A DNA stretch of 41,373 nt, taken from contig BNYG01000024.1 of the NCBI GenBank assembly GCA_026000155.1, positions 1 through 41,373 of the forward strand. The letters are read 5' to 3'. Numbering within the stretch: the first letter of the stretch is position 1; each line of letters starts with the position of its first letter. The position numbers and the translations under genes were made by a program. The DNA is from Bacteroidia bacterium. Its GTDB lineage: Bacteria; Bacteroidota; Bacteroidia; Bacteroidales; Azobacteroidaceae. Below are positions 17,312-27,224 of this stretch, one piece after another. Under the pieces are notes generated by a model. The model was not told the DNA's origin. It saw only the letters and a list, made by a program, of their open reading frames with translations, and ran no database searches.

Positions 17312-19744
17312 TTATTCCGATTTCAGCACCTCCGCCGGATTCTCATTGCTCGCCTTATGTGTCTGATAAATCAACGTCAGCAACGAAACCGCCGCAGTGA
17401 CGAACAAAGCTATCGCAAACAACCACCACGATACCGGCGCTTGAACGGCAAAATTTTCCAGATATTTGTGAATGGCGAATAAAGCTACCGGAACCGAGAT
17501 GGCAAAGCCAATGCCCAGCAGGATAAAATATTTGTTCAACAGCAAGCGGATGATTTCTTTCGTCAAAGCGCCGTTCACTTTGCGAATCGCAATCTCTTTC
17601 CGCCTTTGCTGAATGTCGAATAACGACAATCCGAATAAACCCAATATGGAAATAAAAATGGCAACGACTGTAAAAACAGAATAAATAATGGCTACTTTTT
17701 TGTCTTCCTTGTACATTTCCGCTACTTCATCCTCTACAAAAGAATAAGTAAACTCGCCGCCAATCAGTTCGTCGTGCAGATTCTTCATAAATTCAATCAC
17801 TTCTTTCCGGCGGTCTGCGGCAAAAGAAGCGATAATCGGTTCGCTCGTCATCCCGTTAAAATAGTGGAGGCTTATCGGATTCTGTTTTTGGGATAGATGA
17901 GCAGGATAAAAATCTTTTACCACCCCAACGATGTGATAAGGCGGATTTTGCTTCATTGCGTCCGGATTTGCGGGGTCGTAATGCCACCATAGTCTTCTGG
18001 AAGGCTCCAACTCAACCTCTTTGTAATCCGTAATACCATATTGTTTGAGCGTGGATTCGCTGACTATCATATCATAAGCAGTCATCGCTTTGTCTATGCT
18101 ATTATCCCACAGACGACCCTCGAGCAATTGAATATCAAAAAGTTTCACCCATGTTTCATCCGTATTCATCACACCCAGTGATTGGAATTCACCTCCCGGT
18201 ATTTTGAAGTCAAACACACTTCCGCTTGATTCATTCGGACTACGCCCCCACGTCCAATGTTCAAAGAGTGTAGAAGCATCCAATTTTTGTTTTATTTCGT
18301 CTGAGATTTGTTGCTTTTTATCTCTTTCCGCCTTCCACTCTTCATCCGATTGCCTTTTGGATGGATTGTAATCATCTTTTTGGAAAGGCGCTTTGATGAT
18401 ATTTTGCGTACGATACCCTAAATCCTGATGAAGCATAAAATGCAGTTGCTTGACGAAAAACAAAGAAACGGCTATCATTACCATCGTAATAAAATATTGG
18501 AAACAAAGAAAAAATTGTCTGGAAAACAAAGATTTACCGCCCGTGTTAACCGCCCGGAGCGACCGGACAGGCGAAGCATAATGATACCGGAGGAAAGGCG
18601 TGATACTCGTTAGCAACGGAAGCGTAAACAGCAAAAGCAATACAAGTAGCAGCGTGAAACCTGTATGGGGAAATTGTTCAAAACCAAATATATTTTGCAC
18701 CACCGGACTCAACAGTTCGGCAAACCCCAAGGCAAGAATCATAGATGCAACAATGAGCAAGCCGTTTTCAAAAAGCAATTGATAGAAAATCTTGAATCCT
18801 TCGGCGCCGAAAACCTTTTTCATGCCAAATTCTTTGTTACGCCTCAGAATGACCACCGTATAAATATTGATGTAATTGATTATGCCTATCAGTAATAGCA
18901 GAATACCGACCACCGACAAAATAATAACATACAGGAAATTCCCTTTCCCTTCACTTAAAAAATTGATTATTTTATTTTCAAAGTAAATATTTTTATACGG
19001 ATACAATTGATACCGGATGCTTTCGCTCCAACGCGACATTTCCATAAATTCGCTATGTTGTTTATTGATATCCTCGTAATTAACCTCCGGATACAATAAA
19101 ATCAGCATTTGAGGCATGGTACTCCACATTTCCGAGAGCTGAGACGAAACCAGCATATCGAACGAAATACTGCTTTTCGTATGGGGTTTTTCTATCACAC
19201 CGGTAATAGTCAATTCTTTATCAACCAATGGATAATATAATTTTTGCCCGATGGGATTTTCTTTTCCGAAAACTTTCTTGGCAAACGGTTCCGAGATAAG
19301 CGCATCTTCCGGTCGAATAATATTATTTGCACCGGCAATTACCTGAAAATCAACAATCTGCAAAAACGAAGAATCGACAGCAAGAATATCCGTATTGTAA
19401 ATTTGATTATTTAAGCGCATATCACTGTCGGACATTTTTATGAAATTAGTGCGTTTTTCCACACCGGAATGTTCCGACAAATCCACAAAGGTTTTTTCAT
19501 TGTTCGGATTAAAAATTCCGGAAAATGCTATTTGACCCGCGGCAGCCGACCTTTCCATCGTGGTAATATAAATCCGGTCTAATTTCCGGTTGAACGTATC
19601 CACCGTCAGTTCGCTGTAAACATAACGGGATATGATGATTACGCAAGTCAGGCTCATCGCCAAACCCAAAATGTTGATGGCTGAATACAACTTGTAGTGC
19701 ATCAGCGAACGCATTGCAATTTTCAGAATTCTTAGTGTTTTCAT
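17312..19744 (-). CDS. FtsX/MacB-type permease 4 (divergent subtype)
   Basis: An 810-residue ABC permease, the longest of the seven and the only one not starting MIKHYL; it begins MKTLRILKIAMRSLMHYKLY. N-terminal helix at about 20-40 (SAINILGLAMSLTCVIIISRY), middle helices from LYVIILSVVGILLLLIGIINY, and the C-terminal block IYSVFTVVAIFISILGLFGLS followed by QQRRKEIAIRKVNGALTKEII, ending NPAEVLKSE. The second periplasmic domain is larger and more charged than in the others (RQSDEEWKAERDKKQQ). Repeat B copies lie on both sides, so this gene looks like a cassette bounded by one repeat family. Complete by its motifs. Confidence 0.94.
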   Translation of the reverse strand: MKTLRILKIAMRSLMHYKLYSAINILGLAMSLTCVIIISRYVYSELTVDTFNRKLDRIYITTMERSAAAGQIAFSGIFNPNNEKTFVDLSEHSGVEKRTNFIKMSDSDMRLNNQIYNTDILAVDSSFLQIVDFQVIAGANNIIRPEDALISEPFAKKVFGKENPIGQKLYYPLVDKELTITGVIEKPHTKSSISFDMLVSSQLSEMWSTMPQMLILLYPEVNYEDINKQHSEFMEMSRWSESIRYQLYPYKNIYFENKIINFLSEGKGNFLYVIILSVVGILLLLIGIINYINIYTVVILRRNKEFGMKKVFGAEGFKIFYQLLFENGLLIVASMILALGFAELLSPVVQNIFGFEQFPHTGFTLLLVLLLLFTLPLLTSITPFLRYHYASPVRSLRAVNTGGKSLFSRQFFLCFQYFITMVMIAVSLFFVKQLHFMLHQDLGYRTQNIIKAPFQKDDYNPSKRQSDEEWKAERDKKQQISDEIKQKLDASTLFEHWTWGRSPNESSGSVFDFKIPGGEFQSLGVMNTDETWVKLFDIQLLEGRLWDNSIDKAMTAYDMIVSESTLKQYGITDYKEVELEPSRRLWWHYDPANPDAMKQNPPYHIVGVVKDFYPAHLSQKQNPISLHYFNGMTSEPIIASFAADRRKEVIEFMKNLHDELIGGEFTYSFVEDEVAEMYKEDKKVAIIYSVFTVVAIFISILGLFGLSLFDIQQRRKEIAIRKVNGALTKEIIRLLLNKYFILLGIGFAISVPVALFAIHKYLENFAVQAPVSWWLFAIALFVTAAVSLLTLIYQTHKASNENPAEVLKSE

Positions 19745-19748
19745 ATTC

Positions 19749-19799
19749 TTATAATCTTATATAATCTTCTTAATCTTGTAAAAATCACGGTTCAAGACA
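19749..19799. repeat. Family B palindromic repeat, copy 3 (half element)
   Basis: Only the right half is present, ending AAAAATCACGGTTCAAGACA. The stop codon of permease 5 (TGA, 19794-19792 on the minus strand) and its last two codons lie inside it. Confidence 0.8.
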
Positions 19800-22122
19800 T
19801 TTTTACCACTTCCGCCGGATTACACCGCGCCACCCGCATAATGTGAAATATCAGCGTGAGGAAAATCAGCACCAACACACTAAAATAAATGCCCAAAAAG
19901 AAAAAGACATTCAACGACATACGCTGACTGAAGCCCGAAATCCACACATTCCCGAAATAATACACCACCGGAAACAGCACAATACACGCCGCACTCCACA
20001 ACCAAAGATACGTTTTGCTGAAAAGCAAAATAATGTCTTTGATTTCCGCGCCGTTGATTTTACGGATAGCCACTTCTTTCCGGCGCTTCTCGGTATTCAT
20101 GGCGATAGCGGAATAAATACTGAGCAGCGAAAGAATCAGGCTAATGATGAAAAACAGCGTTGAAAACAGAGAGAGGACATTTTCTATATCAAAAAGGTCT
20201 TCATTGAGATTTTCGTGCAAGTCGGAGATGCGCAAGTCGATAGGTTCCGGCAGAAATTCACGAACGGTTTGAATCAAGTCTTGCCGTGCTTCTTCCGCTT
20301 TTCCGGGAAAGGCTTTAATGTATATTTCGCCCTTGTGCTTATCGGCGCGACTGTAGTAAACCGGCCTTTTTATGTGGGTAAACTCTTTGTTTTCTTTTAC
20401 CACCTGAATATTTTCGACTACGCCGATGATGGTATTATTTTCAAAACTCATTCCTACCGGATTATGGTCGGGGAATAAAGCGGCAAAAGTTTCATCCACG
20501 ACAACGGCTCCCGGTGAGCTGTTTTCGTCTAAAAAGCTACCGCTCAATAGTTTCAGTTTGAAGAAATCAAGAAAATTATCATCCACCATATAGTTCCGGA
20601 CATCCTCTTTTTCGTGGCCTTCAATTCCTGTATTTGCTTGAAATAAAGAACCGTAACTATAAATCGGAAAATTGGCAAAGGAAATGTCTTCAATGGCGTT
20701 CGATGTTTTCAACTTTTGCATAATAATGGGTAAGTTATCCGGTAATTTCATTTCATCGTATGCAAAAGTGAGGATATTTTTCTGCTCTTGGGGTAAAAGT
20801 GTATGGAAAACATTTTCTTTTACTTTGTTTGTCTGAAATTTGATAATCAAGGTCGCCGACATAAAGAAAAGTAAAATAATCATTTGAATGAAAAGCAATA
20901 TTTTACGTCCCCGTTCTTTGCTTCCGCGCTCCGAAATACCCAGCAATACCACGCGAACGCTGGAACGACCGATTATGGTGACCGGTGCGATACAAAGCAA
21001 AAATGCGATGACCAATCCTGTAATTACGGATTGCAACAGCTGAATCCGAAATCCGGTTATTACATATGGGTTAATCATCCTTGAAAATTGAGAATTTTCT
21101 AAAATCGGGATAACAATTTCCAATAACAGCAATCCCCCAAAATAAGAAAGTATAAAAACGATGACAATTTCCGAATAAAACAAAAACAGTTGTTGCCGGT
21201 TGCCGGAACCGTTTACTGTCCGGATGGCGCATTCTTTCAGCCGGTTGTAAAATTGCGCCGTCTGGAAAGATATGTAGTTGAACAGGGCGATGAATAATAC
21301 CAATAATCCGACAATAAATATACCGGCCAAGACAACAAACTCACTTTCATCTATTTTATTAATGGACGAAATAAAGAGATATTCTTTGTAATCCGGATTG
21401 GGCTGCTCAAAAGCAAAAGGATACGCATCCAATTTCTGTTGAAATTCGGCTTGAGATATTCCTTTCTTTAAAAGAACGTAAACTCTTACTTCTCTCATCG
21501 GGTTCCATGAATCATGTTCCTTACCGTAATATCCGTCTGATTTATTGAAAACGAGTCCATTGCCATGAGAGATATTATTGTTGCTGGGCAGGTTTTTCAG
21601 AATCCCTGTAATGGTATAGGAAACAGCGTCAAAGGTAATGGTTGTACCCGGAAGCGTTGCCGGGTCGCCGTATTTTTTGGCGCTTGATTCGTACAGAGCA
21701 ATGCTGTTCGGCGTTTGAAGGATATTTTGTTTGCTTCCCGAAAGGATTTGCAAAGAGAAAAAATCCAAAAAAATAGTGTCAACTTCCTGTAACGTAAGAT
21801 TAACCATGGTTTCTTTGCCATCAATCGTCATATTCCCGTAATAGGAGATAGGCCAGTTTTTGGATGTAACTTTCTCGATGTCTGTAAATTCGCCGAGCGT
21901 ATTCTTCATATTTCCATTAATGCTCGTAATTCTGCGTGTTTCAATCCGATACATGCGTTGATGGTCGGGATAACTACTGTCTCTTGTCAAACGGTATTGA
22001 ACTAAATAGCAACAGATGGCAAAAACCACGAAACCGGTTGATAATCCCAGAATCCCAATTAGATTCTGAACTTTGTACTTCCGCAGGTTGCGGAATGCTA
22101 CTGTTAGATAATGCTTTATCAT
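19792..22122 (-). CDS. FtsX/MacB-type permease 5
   Basis: A 776-residue ABC permease closely related to permease 3. N-terminal helix in RKYKVQNLIGILGLSTGFVVF, middle block from VVLAGIFIVGLLVLFIALFNY with FYNRLKECAIRTVNGSG, and the C-terminal block LFSTLFFIISLILSLLSIYSA, then TEKRRKEVAIRKINGAEIKDII. The end reads NPAEVVKMS; the paralogues end in acidic or KN residues, and here Met-Ser-stop is encoded by repeat B, which overlaps the 3' end. The change is at the extreme C-terminus and should matter little. Repeat A lies upstream and repeat B downstream. Confidence 0.94.
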   Translation of the reverse strand: MIKHYLTVAFRNLRKYKVQNLIGILGLSTGFVVFAICCYLVQYRLTRDSSYPDHQRMYRIETRRITSINGNMKNTLGEFTDIEKVTSKNWPISYYGNMTIDGKETMVNLTLQEVDTIFLDFFSLQILSGSKQNILQTPNSIALYESSAKKYGDPATLPGTTITFDAVSYTITGILKNLPSNNNISHGNGLVFNKSDGYYGKEHDSWNPMREVRVYVLLKKGISQAEFQQKLDAYPFAFEQPNPDYKEYLFISSINKIDESEFVVLAGIFIVGLLVLFIALFNYISFQTAQFYNRLKECAIRTVNGSGNRQQLFLFYSEIVIVFILSYFGGLLLLEIVIPILENSQFSRMINPYVITGFRIQLLQSVITGLVIAFLLCIAPVTIIGRSSVRVVLLGISERGSKERGRKILLFIQMIILLFFMSATLIIKFQTNKVKENVFHTLLPQEQKNILTFAYDEMKLPDNLPIIMQKLKTSNAIEDISFANFPIYSYGSLFQANTGIEGHEKEDVRNYMVDDNFLDFFKLKLLSGSFLDENSSPGAVVVDETFAALFPDHNPVGMSFENNTIIGVVENIQVVKENKEFTHIKRPVYYSRADKHKGEIYIKAFPGKAEEARQDLIQTVREFLPEPIDLRISDLHENLNEDLFDIENVLSLFSTLFFIISLILSLLSIYSAIAMNTEKRRKEVAIRKINGAEIKDIILLFSKTYLWLWSAACIVLFPVVYYFGNVWISGFSQRMSLNVFFFLGIYFSVLVLIFLTLIFHIMRVARCNPAEVVKMS

Positions 22123-22164
22123 ACTAATAAATTTATTCTTCTATATTTATTCTTCTATATTTTC

Positions 22165-22283
22165 CCTGTCATTGCGGGCTTGACCCGCAACCCCCTGGGC
22201 ATCGTTAAACATCCCTTCTGCAAATAACAGGCAATAATGATTAACGCCTGTCATGGGATTGCGGGTCAAGCCCGCAATGACAG
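22165..22283. repeat. Family A long hairpin, copy between permeases 6 and 5
   Basis: Two opposed copies of the ATTGCGGGYTTGACCCGCAA element frame a spacer of about 60 bases, so the whole can fold into one long stem of roughly 25 bp. It fills most of the 167-base gap. Just to the left, the motif TTCTATATTTATTCTTCTAT is tandemly duplicated. Confidence 0.85.
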
Positions 22284-22289
22284 AGGGGG

Positions 22290-24623
22290 TTATTCTGTTT
22301 TTAATACTTCTGCCGGATTCTCTACACTCGCTTTATACACCCGCCAACCCACGCAAAGGATAATGACGAATGCCATCACAAATATAATTGCCAAATAAAT
22401 CCAAGCGCTGATGCTTGTTTGTTTGACATATTGTTCAAGCCATTGCCTCATAATATAATACCCGATCGGAAAGGCAATAACCGCCCCGATAATCAACAAT
22501 GAAAAGTAGGTTTTGAAATACATCGCCAGAATATCCCGCATGGTGGCTCCGTTGATTTTCCGGATGGCGATTTCTTTCCGGCGTTCTTCGCAAGACAAGG
22601 AAATTAAGGAGAAAAACCCGAAAACGGAAATGATTACGCATACCAAGGAAACAAAGCTCAATAGTTTCAATAAAATACTATCCGATTGAATATATTTAGC
22701 GTATTCTTCATCTGCATTATTGAATCTCATATCCCCATCCGGATTGTCTTTTTTTGCCAATTGTTCGATTTTTTCTTTTACTATTTTCCAATCGCCTTGG
22801 TATCTGAGTAAAAAATAATCGGAACGAGGGCGTGTTATCCCTTGTTCATCTACTATGGTAAAAATAGCCGGTTTTACGGGCAGGGTAGGCAAGATGCTGA
22901 TGTCTTTCAATACACCTTTGATGATATATCTCACTTTTTTCGCATTGAAATTTCGGTCAAATTCAATATGGTTAAAACCTTGACCAACAGGGTCTGTCCA
23001 ACCGAAAGTCTTTACCGCTGTTTCATTAATCATGATATTTTCTTTCGGGTCATTTCCATCCACCCAATCTCCGGCAGCTAATTGCATTCTATAAAAATCC
23101 ATATTGACTTTTGTCACCTCCCAAGATTCAAGGAAAATTCCCTCTTCCGGAATTTCAGCCGGAAAATCTTCACTCTCTTTAATCGTAGAAGTCATATAAG
23201 CTCCATAAGGCAACCTTGTCAGATTTCCGCTTATCACCTCTTCAATTTCCGGCAGTTGTTTCAATTGATTTTCCATGGCTTTCATATCCGGTTTCGGGTT
23301 AATATCTAAAGAAAATGTATGTCTGAAATCGGCGCCCATATCCACGTGATGTAAAAAATAAATCTGTTTCAGCATCACGGCCGTACAAAAAACAAATCCG
23401 ATACTGATAATCAATTGCATAATAATTGATACATTACGAAAAACATTCTTGTTGGTCTTTTTAATGGAAGCGTACAGTGTCCGTTTGCTGAACAGCCGCG
23501 TAAGAATGTAGAAAATACCCATTGAAAGAATAACGATGCTTCCAATATAGATGAGCGTTTCAAGGTAAATGCCGGATATATTCGGGTCAATACCGGACAT
23601 TTCGCTGAACATGGGAAACGAAATTTTAATGAATAACAAACCCAACAAAAGCGCAAACAGCAAAATTGACAGATATTCGGTGGCGAAAAGTACAAACAAA
23701 GATTTTACGGAACTGCCTAAAACAGTGCGCAAAGCCAATTCTTTGGCTCGTATCCGGAAACGGCTGACAAATAAAGTCATGTAATTGAACAAAGAACAGA
23801 TGATAACCAAAATACCTACCGTCGCGAAAAGCAAGAGATATTGGAATTTTACATCCGGTTGTACATTGGCATCCTTGTATCGCAAAGAAGTGAGCGGGGT
23901 CATTTGGAAATTTTCAAATTTAGCTTGAAAATCTATTTTATAATCATGCAGTTTTTCGGATAAACCTTTTATATTCGTATTTTTGTTCAGTTTTATAAAA
24001 GTTTCCCCGGTATTATAAGCTAATGGAGCATCATTGATAGTACCTTCCAGAAATTGAAAATAAATATTACTGTGTTTCCCCCAATTACTGACAACGGCGC
24101 ATATCGTTCTGTTTTTGCCATCCATTTTGATAGTTTCCCCCAAAGGACTTTTGTCGCCAAATATTAACCGGCTTTGTTCTTCTGTAATGGCTATTTTTTC
24201 ACTTCCCCAAACTAAGAAATCCAAATTACCTTCCATCAGGCGAATATCAAACATGCTTAAAAAAGCCGAATCAACGCGCGCAGTTGTGACCCGTTGGGCA
24301 TTTCCGTCGATTACCAACGGAACTTTTTCCCGAATCTCCGCTTTACCTGCTTCTTCTATTTCAGGAAAATTTTCTTTCAGCTGTTTTGCCAAAAACCAAG
24401 GCGAAGTTATGTGGAAGGTTTCGGAATGGTCGCCGACCCGTCTGACATGATAAATCCGGTCGGCATCCCGATGAAACGTATCATACGTCATCTCATACCG
24501 TATCCACAAACTCGCTAAGGCAAAGCAGGTAAATCCTACTGCCAAACCAACAATGCTGATGATGGATTGCGATTTGTATTTCCGCAAGTTGCGGAACGCG
24601 ACTGTCAGATAATGTTTTATCAT
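22290..24623 (-). CDS. FtsX/MacB-type permease 6
   Basis: A 777-residue ABC permease. N-terminal helix in SQSIISIVGLAVGFTCFALA, middle helices from LLLFATVGILVIICSLFNYM, C-terminal block FVSLVCVIISVFGFFSLISL then EERRKEIAIRKINGATMRDIL, ending NPAEVLKTE. The first 60 and last 100 or so residues are almost identical to permease 7 while the periplasmic domains differ strongly. Such a pattern points to tandem duplication with the ends kept alike by gene conversion and the periplasmic faces diversified. It is bracketed by family A hairpins on both sides. Complete by motif content. Confidence 0.94.
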   Translation of the reverse strand: MIKHYLTVAFRNLRKYKSQSIISIVGLAVGFTCFALASLWIRYEMTYDTFHRDADRIYHVRRVGDHSETFHITSPWFLAKQLKENFPEIEEAGKAEIREKVPLVIDGNAQRVTTARVDSAFLSMFDIRLMEGNLDFLVWGSEKIAITEEQSRLIFGDKSPLGETIKMDGKNRTICAVVSNWGKHSNIYFQFLEGTINDAPLAYNTGETFIKLNKNTNIKGLSEKLHDYKIDFQAKFENFQMTPLTSLRYKDANVQPDVKFQYLLLFATVGILVIICSLFNYMTLFVSRFRIRAKELALRTVLGSSVKSLFVLFATEYLSILLFALLLGLLFIKISFPMFSEMSGIDPNISGIYLETLIYIGSIVILSMGIFYILTRLFSKRTLYASIKKTNKNVFRNVSIIMQLIISIGFVFCTAVMLKQIYFLHHVDMGADFRHTFSLDINPKPDMKAMENQLKQLPEIEEVISGNLTRLPYGAYMTSTIKESEDFPAEIPEEGIFLESWEVTKVNMDFYRMQLAAGDWVDGNDPKENIMINETAVKTFGWTDPVGQGFNHIEFDRNFNAKKVRYIIKGVLKDISILPTLPVKPAIFTIVDEQGITRPRSDYFLLRYQGDWKIVKEKIEQLAKKDNPDGDMRFNNADEEYAKYIQSDSILLKLLSFVSLVCVIISVFGFFSLISLSCEERRKEIAIRKINGATMRDILAMYFKTYFSLLIIGAVIAFPIGYYIMRQWLEQYVKQTSISAWIYLAIIFVMAFVIILCVGWRVYKASVENPAEVLKTE

Positions 24624-24666
24624 ACTAATAAATTTATTCTTCTATATTTTCCCTGTCATTATTTTC

Positions 24667-24760
24667 CCTGTCATTGCGGGCTTGACCCGCAATCCCATGA
24701 TGTCCGTTAATTGCCCATTAACGATTGGGAGGGGATTGCGGGTCAAGCCCGCAATGACAG
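24667..24760. repeat. Family A long hairpin, copy between permeases 7 and 6
   Basis: The arms are perfect inverted copies of about 29 bp (outer CTGTCATTGCGGG, then CTTGACCCGCAATCCC). Between them is a second small stem CGTTAAT-TGCCC-ATTAACG. It fills most of the 143-base intergenic gap. Confidence 0.9.
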
Positions 24761-24766
24761 AGGGGG

Positions 24767-27073
24767 TCATTCTGTTTTCAGCACTTCCGCCGGATTTTCC
24801 ACACTCGCCTTATACACCCGCCACCCTACGCAAAGGATAATGACAAACGCCATCACGAAAATAATTGCCAAATAAATCCAAGCGCTAATATCTGTTTGTT
24901 TGACATATTGTTCAAGCCATTGCCTCATAATATAATACCCAATCGGGAAAGCAATAACCGCCCCGATAATTAACAATGAAAAATAGGTTTTGAAAAATAT
25001 GGAAAGAATATTCCGCATGGTTGCGCCGTTGATTTTGCGGATGGCAATTTCCTTTCGTTTTTCTTCGCAAGATAAAGAGATTAGCGAGAAAACTCCGAAC
25101 ACAGAAAGGATGATGCAGACCAAAGAAACACAGCCTAATAATTTCATTAACGCATTCTCCGAAGACAGGTAATTATTATAGGTTTCTTCTGCATTACGAA
25201 TATACATGGTTGCTTTTGCATATTCTTTTTCATCCATTTGTTCAAGTTTTTTGAGTAAGGATTTCCATTGACCTTGATAACGGAATAATATACCTGAACT
25301 TACTCTCTGCTCTTTGTCTTTAATACGAATAACAAACGGCTTGAGCGCTATAACCGGCGATTCGGTGTAAAAATCCTGTATTACGCCTTTCACCATATAA
25401 GACGTAAATAAAGCTTTCAATGTTTTACCCACCGGCTGCTTCCAGTTCAATGTTTTGACGAGCGTTTCATTAACGAGTACGGATTCTTTCGGGTCTTCAT
25501 CGGATAATAATTCGCCTTCCATCAAACGGAAACCATAAAAATCCTCATATTCTTTTGTTACATCCAAAAATTCGACCGGTTGCGGGTCGGTCAATGCTTG
25601 GTCTTCCAAAGCGGAAATTTGGGAAGCAGTACGAACATTCAAAGGTATCAACGAAGTCATATCACGAAGGGTATGGGTGATTTCAGGTATTTGTTTCAAC
25701 TGAAATTCAAGCGATTCGCTGTCAACACCAGAAATGCCGATGGTGGCTGTGTTTTTATAATTGATTCCCAAATCCGTATGGTGCAAATAATAGATTTGTT
25801 TCATCAACACAACCGTACAAAAAATTATACCGATACCGATAGACAATTGAATCACAATCGAAATTGAACGAAACAATTTGTTATCCCCCTTTCTGACAAC
25901 TGTGTTCAACGATTTTTTTCTGAATAAAGCAATCATCAAGATGAAAATGCACAGGGAAAATACAATAATTGCCCCGATATAAAAACTTGATTCCAGAAGG
26001 ATTTCGGAAAAATCCAAAGAAACATCCGATAATTCCCTGAAAGGTCTGAAAATGAGTTGAATAAATACAATTCCAAGAAGCAGAGCTGTAAATAACGTAA
26101 GCAAAAATTCGACCGACAAAAGCGTAAATAAAGATTGTCCCGAAGCGCCGCAGATTTTCCTTAAAGCCAATTCTCTTTCTTTTATCCGGAGCCGAACGGC
26201 AAATAAAGTAAAATAATTCACTAAGGAACAAATAATTACCAGACAGCCAATCAAAGCAAATAAAATGATATAATGCAAACTGATATTCCCTTCCGCAGCG
26301 GGATGATTATACCGGAAGGTTGTGAGCGGCAGCGGTATCGAGGTGGTTATTCGAAAGAACATAGAGGATTCAGTTGTGCTGGATTGAACAGTATGTTCGG
26401 ACAATTTTTTTGCAAACGCTTCGCCATCTATGCCCGCTTTCAGCTTAATAAACGTTTCCCAGTTGGATCGTAACCACGACTGGTTTCCTCTATTGGCACA
26501 AAGAACGTCGAAAGGCAGATTCGTGTGTTTCGACCAGCTTTTAATAATGGCGCAAACCGTTTTTCTACTATATATCGACACTTCTTTGCCCAAGGGGTCA
26601 TCCTTTCCAAAGAGTTTTTTTGCCAATATTTCCGTAATGGCTATCTTGTCAGCGCCTTCTATCAGAAAATCATAATTACCGGCAATCAATTCAACGTCAA
26701 ACAAGTGCAGAAAAGAAGAATCTATACCGGCTTGGAATACATCATGATAAATTTCATCGTAAACTAAATTTACTTTCATTACATTCTCTACATTGATTGC
26801 AAGTTCTACCTCCGGAAAAGTATTTTGCAGATAAGAAGCCAAAGGATAGGGTGTCAGATTCGATTGTCTTGCCGTAGCCTTATGGTATGTGGTAACAAAA
26901 TATATCCGTTCCGCATCTTTGTGAAACGTATCATACGTCATCTCATACCGTATCCACAAGCTTGACAAAGCGAAACAGGTAAATCCTACTGCCAAACCAA
27001 CAATGCTGATGATGGATTGCGATTTGTATTTCCGCAGGTTGCGGAATGCGACTGTCAAATAATGTTTTATCAT
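24767..27073 (-). CDS. FtsX/MacB-type permease 7
   Basis: A 768-residue ABC permease and the first permease downstream of the adaptor gene. N-terminal helix in SQSIISIVGLAVGFTCFALS, middle helices from LHYIILFALIGCLVIICSLVNY, C-terminal block CVSLVCIILSVFGVFSLISL then EEKRKEIAIRKINGATMRNIL, ending NPAEVLKTE. Both ends nearly match permease 6. The intergenic DNA upstream of permeases 5, 6 and 7 also shares one motif (ACTAATAAATTTATTCTTCT), so the duplicated unit included its upstream region. Family A hairpins lie on both sides. Complete by motif content. Confidence 0.94.
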   Translation of the reverse strand: MIKHYLTVAFRNLRKYKSQSIISIVGLAVGFTCFALSSLWIRYEMTYDTFHKDAERIYFVTTYHKATARQSNLTPYPLASYLQNTFPEVELAINVENVMKVNLVYDEIYHDVFQAGIDSSFLHLFDVELIAGNYDFLIEGADKIAITEILAKKLFGKDDPLGKEVSIYSRKTVCAIIKSWSKHTNLPFDVLCANRGNQSWLRSNWETFIKLKAGIDGEAFAKKLSEHTVQSSTTESSMFFRITTSIPLPLTTFRYNHPAAEGNISLHYIILFALIGCLVIICSLVNYFTLFAVRLRIKERELALRKICGASGQSLFTLLSVEFLLTLFTALLLGIVFIQLIFRPFRELSDVSLDFSEILLESSFYIGAIIVFSLCIFILMIALFRKKSLNTVVRKGDNKLFRSISIVIQLSIGIGIIFCTVVLMKQIYYLHHTDLGINYKNTATIGISGVDSESLEFQLKQIPEITHTLRDMTSLIPLNVRTASQISALEDQALTDPQPVEFLDVTKEYEDFYGFRLMEGELLSDEDPKESVLVNETLVKTLNWKQPVGKTLKALFTSYMVKGVIQDFYTESPVIALKPFVIRIKDKEQRVSSGILFRYQGQWKSLLKKLEQMDEKEYAKATMYIRNAEETYNNYLSSENALMKLLGCVSLVCIILSVFGVFSLISLSCEEKRKEIAIRKINGATMRNILSIFFKTYFSLLIIGAVIAFPIGYYIMRQWLEQYVKQTDISAWIYLAIIFVMAFVIILCVGWRVYKASVENPAEVLKTE

Positions 27074-27117
27074 ACTAATAAATTTATTCTTCTATATTTT
27101 ACATTTTTTATTTTCAA

Positions 27118-27212
27118 CCTGTCATTGCGGGCTTGACCCGCAACCCCATGATGTCCGTTAATTGCCCATTAACGATGGGGAGGGGATTGCGGGTCAAGCC
27201 CGCAATGACAGG
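27118..27212. repeat. Family A long hairpin, copy between adaptor and permease 7
   Basis: Same design as 24667-24760, with the same inner stem CGTTAAT-TGCCC-ATTAACG plus CCCCAT/ATGGGG. It separates the adaptor gene from the permease genes in the predicted transcript. Confidence 0.9.
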
Positions 27213-27224
27213 GAAAAAGACTCA

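Noticed and set aside
22165..27212. Repeats read as a CRISPR array
   Set aside because: The elements are palindromic, 2 kb apart, and without regular spacers or cas genes.
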